Source of the DNA: Chloracidobacterium sp. UBA6041
Lineage (GTDB): Bacteria > Acidobacteriota > Blastocatellia > Pyrinomonadales > Pyrinomonadaceae
Length of the DNA stretch: 26,511 nt
NCBI GenBank assembly: GCA_002427845.1
Contig: DIYZ01000113.1
Span: forward strand, 1-26,511
Direction of reading: 5' to 3'
The position numbers and the translations under genes are program-made. A model generated the notes under the pieces. That model worked only from the letters and a program-made list of their open reading frames with translations. It searched no databases and was not told where the DNA came from. The stretch's first letter is position 1; the number at the start of each line of letters is the position of its first letter. This document shows, piece after piece, positions 22,569-26,511 of the stretch.

Positions 22569-23448
22569 AGTTGGTAACTTTGACCAGGGTTGTCACCGTG
22601 GTACACGACGAACTGAAGTTTACGGCAAACGTTCCGCGAGTATTATTCAGTGAGCTTACCGAAAAGGTGACGGATCCATTTGCTGATACGCTTTGAGATG
22701 TTGGCGACAACCCTAAATTCGTCGGCGCAGAGGTGGTCAACGTGGCGGAATTGTTCGAACCAACGATAATGCCGCCCGTGCTGCCACCACTCTTTCTTAT
22801 GGATAGCGACGAAGGGACTGTTAAATTGCAACCGCCGGGACCCGTGCCTGTTATTGGCGGCCCTGCCGCACCCGTTGTAGTTGCGTCGCAATCCAACGAA
22901 TTGTTATGTGTGCCGCTTCCCGGTACGAGGGTTGTGGGAGAAAGGCCGGGAGGGCTGACTGTCCCGTAAGTGACTGTCGGTAGGACGCTGACGTCCCCGT
23001 TTACAGTCACATCGCCTGCATCCGAAACGTCTACCCATGACTGTGATCCACCAGGGATTTGAAAGGCAACGGTATTTGTGCACGCCAAAGTACGTCCACG
23101 CCAGTTAAATGAGATAGAAGGCAAGGGCGAGCCTGCGGGAATTTCAATGTCACCCAAGAGGTTATAGGTTCGAGTGTCTGAGCCAGCAAAACCCATCGTG
23201 ACGATGTAGGATTTATTAGTGGTGAAAATCACGCTTGAAGTGTCGTGGCGACGGACGGCATCCAGTCGGGCTTTCTCGATATTGCTGGCCAATTGCCTTA
23301 CGGAATTCTGAAGAAGCAACAATTCGTTCGACTTGCGGATACTGATTACCGCATAAGCCGAAATCACACCTGCGACCGCCAATACCATCATCAGCTGCAA
23401 CAGACTGAACCCACTTTCGGTCGTCCGCTTTTCCACTTTGTTAGGCAC
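22567..23448 (-). CDS. FimT/GspH-like minor prepilin lacking Glu5
   Basis: From GTG 23448 the product has 293 residues and a 13-residue leader ending TTESG, then FSLLQLMMVLAVAGVISAYA. Cleavage after Gly13 puts Gln, not Glu, at mature position 5. The following helix (LLLLQNSVRQLASNIEKARLDAVRR) and FTTNKSYIVTMG resemble FimT/GspH pseudopilins. The protein is longer than the usual 150-200 because of a Ser/Thr/Gly/Pro-rich C-terminal half. The frame is open to an ATG at 23520, but that ATG lies inside the sigma-54 promoter. GTG 23448 has AAGGAG eight bases upstream. First gene of the minor-pilin operon. Confidence 0.82.
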   Translation of the reverse strand: MPNKVEKRTTESGFSLLQLMMVLAVAGVISAYAVISIRKSNELLLLQNSVRQLASNIEKARLDAVRRHDTSSVIFTTNKSYIVTMGFAGSDTRTYNLLGDIEIPAGSPLPSISFNWRGRTLACTNTVAFQIPGGSQSWVDVSDAGDVTVNGDVSVLPTVTYGTVSPPGLSPTTLVPGSGTHNNSLDCDATTTGAAGPPITGTGPGGCNLTVPSSLSIRKSGGSTGGIIVGSNNSATLTTSAPTNLGLSPTSQSVSANGSVTFSVSSLNNTRGTFAVNFSSSCTTVTTLVKVTN

Positions 23449-23456
23449 GTGACCAA

Positions 23457-23462
23457 CTCCTT
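23457..23462 (-). promoter_or_regulatory. Shine-Dalgarno deciding the start of the first pilin gene
   Basis: AAGGAG on the minus strand, eight bases before GTG 23448. It gives a 13-residue prepilin leader, the same length as in PilW, and rules against the upstream ATG at 23520. Confidence 0.8.
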
Positions 23463-23508
23463 CGCAAATTTTCTCCGTTAAAGGTCTACCAACCTCGGCT
23501 GCCACATT

Positions 23509-23525
23509 GGCAATGGCCATGCCAA
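23509..23525 (-). promoter_or_regulatory. Sigma-54 (-24/-12) promoter of the minor-pilin operon
   Basis: The minus strand reads TTGGCATGGCCATTGCC. This fits the RpoN consensus (TTGGCACG, four bases, TTGCA/T) at all but two specified positions. It has the required GG (23523-23522) and GC (23511-23510) separated by exactly ten bases. Transcription should start near 23498, giving a leader of about 50 bases before the GTG at 23448. A sigma-54 activator is encoded in the window at 16427-17791. Activator sites would be expected at about 23580-23700, but I did not identify them. Confidence 0.75.
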
Positions 23526-23817
23526 GCCAACTTGCCTTGGAAATCCGGAGTCTTTCGTAAACGACTTACGCTGCGCCCGCTTTTGCTCGTTACTTTACGT
23601 AACAACGACGGAAGTGTGCTTCCTATCAAACGCATCGCCCAATTAACGGTTTTTGCCAGCGAAGCTACTTGAAGGTGCAGCTATGCGGAAATGGCGACAC
23701 CTTCGAACTTTTGATCAGGAAGGTTCTTTCTGCCGAGATGGCCATTCGTCATGCTTCTGAAAGGATCGTCCGCTTCGTGCGAGGTGCCGCACACCGCGCG
23801 CCTAGCTGGACGGTAAA

Positions 23818-23850
23818 GCGCCCCGGCGGTCTTAACGGTCGTCGGGGCGC
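23818..23850 (-). terminator. Terminator-like hairpin behind the carboxypeptidase gene
   Basis: gcgccccg and cggggcgc form an 8-bp GC stem with extra pairs possible in the loop. On the minus strand it is followed only by cttta, so it is GC-strong but T-poor. It lies 25 bases after the stop at 23876. I see no gene between it and the sigma-54 promoter (23526-23817). Confidence 0.55.
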
Positions 23851-23875
23851 AATGCTGTTTAACTGTTGGCGGCCG

Positions 23876-25258
23876 TCACGGTGCGTTAGTGGGATCTTTG
23901 GTGTTTGAATCGAATTCCGGATTTCCGGCTCCGGAGACACTTTCCGTGTCGGAGAGTTTCATTGTTAGGGCCAGCGGTTTGTAATTGAACGCTTTCGGCC
24001 CCCCGCGGCTGTTCTGCACTTGCATCACCAGGTAGTCTTGATTTTCTCGAAACCTGGTGACACTTCCGTGCTGATTCATGATCACGAAGAGCAGGACGTC
24101 ACCGCTCGCCGTTCTCATCTGACCGACCAGGGAGCTGGCGCCGCCGTCGGTTCGCACCAGCGTGCCGGTCTTTGCGATCACACTACCTTGCCAAGCTGGT
24201 CCTGTGAACCGATCCTCTAAGGTTCCGGGATCGATCCCGGCAACAGGCAAGATGTCCGCAGGCGACAACTTGTTTTTCTGAAGCTCGTTGCGAAGAGCCC
24301 GAAAGACTTTCATCATCGCTCGGGGCGTAACGCGATTTACCCCCAGCCCGCTCAGCGAAGCTAGCTGAATTTCGCTGGGTGGAATTCCCAGCGTGTTAAC
24401 GAGTTGACGCTGGACCGACAGTCTGCCACCAAGGTCGTCGCCTATGCGTTCTGCCATAAAATTATTCGAATAGCAGAGAAGCACTTTAAGAACATCGGTA
24501 AGTCTGCTCGACTTATGCGTCAGGAGAAGCCGCGCTCCGGGCGCCGCGGTACCGACCACGACGTTACCCATTACCGCGACGCTCGGAACCGTCTGCAGAC
24601 TCATCCCATCACCCAGCGCTGTACGCTCGTACGTCCAGGCGGAAATCGCTTCACTGGATCTCAACGTGGCATCAAGTGTGTCATAGAGCAATTCGCCTGA
24701 GTGCCTTGCAGACGAATTGAAATTCATTGTGAAACCGGGCGCCACGACCACATCTCCCCTGACCGTGCGAATTCCCAAACTATTCAACTGTCGGGCGATC
24801 ATTATTGCGTGTTCATAATGAAAAGATGGATCGCGGCCAGTTACGTATAAGTTTCCCTGCATCGTTCCGGTTGCCTTATCGAAAGCGCCATCCGTCCAGA
24901 AGCCGGTTGTGAAACGGTGCTGCGCTCCGAAGTTCTGCAGAGCTACGAGCGCTGTAGCAAGCTTGACCGCTGAGGCAGGGTTGAATCCCTGATCGGGCGC
25001 TTGCGCTGACACGGTCTTGCCATCGAGAGTTTCAATAAGTACGCCCTGAAGACCGTAAAGGGTCGTCAACTCACTGTTAGTGTTCGATTCGGTTTGCGGC
25101 GGGGTGGGCCTGGCCGGCGCCTGCGTTGCAGACTTGTTTGCGACAGGCTGAGCGCTCTGTTCCTTGTTTGGTGTCTGGGCAGGCAAAGCGCCCGTGACCA
25201 ACATCAAAAAAATCGTGGTCCAGAAAATTTTCATCGAACGCGCTCTGACTTTTTGCAT
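23876..25258 (-). CDS. dacB: D-alanyl-D-alanine carboxypeptidase/endopeptidase, PBP4 (S13) family
   Basis: PBP4-type enzymes trim or cut peptidoglycan stem peptides in the periplasm. The 460-residue product has a signal peptide at about 1-27 (IFWTTIFLMLVTGALPAQ) and then a Pro/Gln/Ala-rich linker. The three penicilloyl-serine motifs are present: SAVK with nucleophile Ser96, SNN at 264-266, and KTGT at 363-366. The S13-type segments GNLYVTGRDPS and SLSGLGVNRVTP are also present. Length is normal. The frame extends nine codons upstream to GTG 25285, but ATG 25258 has AGGGGA upstream and gives a normal signal peptide. The C-terminal 30 residues look disordered. It is a single-gene unit, upstream of and on the same strand as the pilin operon. 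Confidence 0.92.
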   Translation of the reverse strand: MQKVRARSMKIFWTTIFLMLVTGALPAQTPNKEQSAQPVANKSATQAPARPTPPQTESNTNSELTTLYGLQGVLIETLDGKTVSAQAPDQGFNPASAVKLATALVALQNFGAQHRFTTGFWTDGAFDKATGTMQGNLYVTGRDPSFHYEHAIMIARQLNSLGIRTVRGDVVVAPGFTMNFNSSARHSGELLYDTLDATLRSSEAISAWTYERTALGDGMSLQTVPSVAVMGNVVVGTAAPGARLLLTHKSSRLTDVLKVLLCYSNNFMAERIGDDLGGRLSVQRQLVNTLGIPPSEIQLASLSGLGVNRVTPRAMMKVFRALRNELQKNKLSPADILPVAGIDPGTLEDRFTGPAWQGSVIAKTGTLVRTDGGASSLVGQMRTASGDVLLFVIMNQHGSVTRFRENQDYLVMQVQNSRGGPKAFNYKPLALTMKLSDTESVSGAGNPEFDSNTKDPTNAP

Positions 25259-25472
25259 TGCTTGTTTCCCCTCATGCTCAAGCACTAGCCCAGGCGATCA
25301 TACCACGATGTTCGAGAGCGCGTGTGGCCGCGATCTTTTGGTGCTGTTTGCCGTGGCTAAGGGTGTCGGTTAACGAACGAAGCTTCGGGCCGTGCTCCAG
25401 CCCAAATCGCGAACTCTAATTGCGTTGACAACGTTAGAAGCACAAACCTAGAATCTGAGCATTGACAATCTA

Positions 25473-26141
25473 GTGAGACGTAACCACCAAGCAGTTGCTA
25501 TTGAAGACGTCCGCGCGACACACAAGATGCGAAAGAAAGAGATTCGAGCGCGGCTCGATCAATTTCGCAAAATTTGGCGTGAAGGAAGTGACGCGCAACT
25601 CTGGGAAGAACTAGTCTTCTGCATCTTCACGGCCGGAGCGTCTGCGCGCATGGGCTTCCGCGCTGTCGACGCTGTGAGGCCACTACTTCTCGACGGCGAC
25701 CGAGAAGAAATGACGCTGGCGCTGAAGAATGCTGGAGCACATCGTTTTCCAGTCGAAAGGCCCGGCTATATCGTTGTGACGCGCAGCTATTTGCGCGAGC
25801 ACTGCGACATGGCTTTGCGAAAGAAGCTGCACAGTTTCAGCGATCCAATAGCGCGTCGCGACTGGCTGGCCCAGGAGAAACAGATCAAAGGGCTCGGATA
25901 CAAAGAAGCGAGTCATTTTCTGCGAAACATTGGGCTCGGCGGCTATGCGATTCTCGATAAGCACGTGATGAGCTGTCTCACGGATCTGAAAGTGGTTGAC
26001 ACGCCCAAGCCACCGGCTACTCGAGCGCGATATTTGGAAATGGAAGAAAGGCTGAAAGTCTTTGCGCGTAAAGTCAGGATTGACTTTGATGAACTTGATC
26101 TGGTTCTCTGGTCAATGAGAAGTGGCGAAGTTTTGAAGTAG
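25473..26141 (+). CDS. N-glycosylase/DNA lyase, Ogg2 type (8-oxoguanine repair)
   Basis: This enzyme should remove 8-oxoguanine from DNA and nick the backbone by beta-elimination. The 222-residue product is all-helical with a helix-hairpin-helix GLGYKEASHFLRNIG, in which Lys144 is the expected Schiff-base lysine. Asp162 lies in AILDKHV, 18 residues later, the spacing seen in archaeal Ogg2 enzymes. The N-terminal part (LWEELVFCIFTAGASA) is typical of the same family. Length fits Ogg2 and is shorter than eukaryotic OGG1. The start is a GTG; ATG at codon 19 is an alternative. It is divergent from dacB with about 200 bases between them. Confidence 0.88.
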   Translation: MRRNHQAVAIEDVRATHKMRKKEIRARLDQFRKIWREGSDAQLWEELVFCIFTAGASARMGFRAVDAVRPLLLDGDREEMTLALKNAGAHRFPVERPGYIVVTRSYLREHCDMALRKKLHSFSDPIARRDWLAQEKQIKGLGYKEASHFLRNIGLGGYAILDKHVMSCLTDLKVVDTPKPPATRARYLEMEERLKVFARKVRIDFDELDLVLWSMRSGEVLK

Positions 26142-26215
26142 TAAACTCTCTTCTATTACATCTGTAATCATCGATTTGATCAGGGCAGAAATTGATACAG
26201 AAAGAAAGAAGTATC

Positions 26216-26511
26216 ATGCAATCCAAGAGTAAAGACAGGCTTCGCCAAATAGCGATAACATTTTTGTGGGCTTTTGCTATCTGTCTGGCGCTCTGTGCGC
26301 CCGCGCTCTCGGCACCCAGTGGTGATGATAAAACTCGTCGTGCAGATAAAGCGGTTCGCGATGGAGATTATGAGACCGCGGAAAAACTTTTTCGCGAGTT
26401 GTTGGCGAAAGACGCTCAAGACAAGGAGGCGCGTCTGGGTTTGAGCTTTGCGCTTCTGAAACAACGGCTGCTTCAGGATGCTTATGATCACGCGGCGAGG
26501 GTGATATTGAC
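26216..26511 (+). CDS. Secreted TPR-repeat protein, 3' end beyond the window
   Basis: An ATG at 26216 opens a frame that runs off the window edge after 98 residues. The first 33 residues form a signal peptide (basic start, then IAITFLWAFAICLALCAPAL and SA before the likely cleavage). After that comes a TPR-like segment (ADKAVRDGDYETAEKLFREL, then LAKDAQDKEARLGLSFALLK). It is probably a periplasmic or outer-membrane-associated repeat protein. Full length and further domains cannot be seen. A minus-strand frame over the same bases (26180-26491) is a shadow. No strong ribosome site was found. Confidence 0.75.
   Translation, partial: MQSKSKDRLRQIAITFLWAFAICLALCAPALSAPSGDDKTRRADKAVRDGDYETAEKLFRELLAKDAQDKEARLGLSFALLKQRLLQDAYDHAARVIL

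Noticed and set aside
23449..23520. N-terminal extension of the first pilin from ATG 23520
   Set aside because: The ATG lies inside the sigma-54 promoter and would give an implausibly long prepilin leader; GTG 23448 has a good ribosome site.
23669..23908. Plus-strand 79-residue frame upstream of the pilin operon
   Set aside because: It runs through the GC-rich hairpin and into the end of dacB; no ribosome site and no recognisable sequence.
26156..26169. Short palindrome attacatctgtaat between ogg and the TPR gene
   Set aside because: Six-base arms are common by chance; there is no T-run for a terminator and no regulator to link it to.

Overview
The window looks like chromosomal sequence from an uncultured, moderately GC-rich Gram-negative bacterium, most likely an Acidobacteriota member near Blastocatellia/Pyrinomonadales. 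That placement is an inference from gene content: a birA/coaX block with its linked unknown gene, comEC, an NtrC-type regulator next to murJ, a large PilX-like minor pilin, and palindromic intergenic repeats. No rRNA or tRNA gene was seen that could fix the taxonomy. The first 36 bases are a Nextera sequencing adapter, so the left edge is an assembly end, not biology.

Layout. 1-2500: a secreted or membrane-anchored esterase, an orphan molybdate-type ABC permease (modB) on the minus strand, a widespread type of intergenic repeat, and a broken acyl-CoA dehydrogenase start. 2514-6863 (plus strand): birA, a 235-bp palindromic intergenic element, a UGT-like glycosyltransferase overlapping coaX, an unknown conserved-looking gene overlapping coaX, and a small membrane protein. 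7001-11127 (plus): an RlmD/TrmA-like Fe-S RNA methyltransferase with an in-frame palindromic insertion, then a full-length ComEC DNA-uptake channel. 11131-14209 (minus): cysteine dioxygenase, tsaE and the bifunctional NAD(P)HX repair enzyme Nnr, the last two forming a tight operon. 14407-17791 (minus): a sigma-54-dependent response regulator followed 6 bases later by murJ, with an orphan PEP-CTERM-like tail and a strong terminator behind murJ. 17792-18934: gene-poor, with a palindromic repeat, a 21-bp minisatellite, a terminator and a decayed PilX C-terminal copy. 18935-23525 (minus): a minor-pilin operon in the order FimT/GspH, PilV, PilW, PilX, TPR protein, preceded by a very good sigma-54 (-24/-12) promoter. 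23876-26511: a PBP4-type D-Ala-D-Ala carboxypeptidase, an Ogg2-type 8-oxoguanine glycosylase and the start of a secreted TPR protein.

How it fits together. The sigma-54 promoter in front of the pilins and the NtrC-family regulator 5.7 kb away suggest PilR-like control of type IV pilus assembly. ComEC in the same window makes a pilus/DNA-uptake link plausible. Most other genes are housekeeping: cofactors (biotin, CoA, NAD repair), t6A tRNA modification, peptidoglycan precursor export and trimming, and DNA repair. No phage, plasmid, CRISPR array or intact insertion sequence was found. The unusual content is in repeats, gene remnants and the regulatory architecture of the pilin locus.
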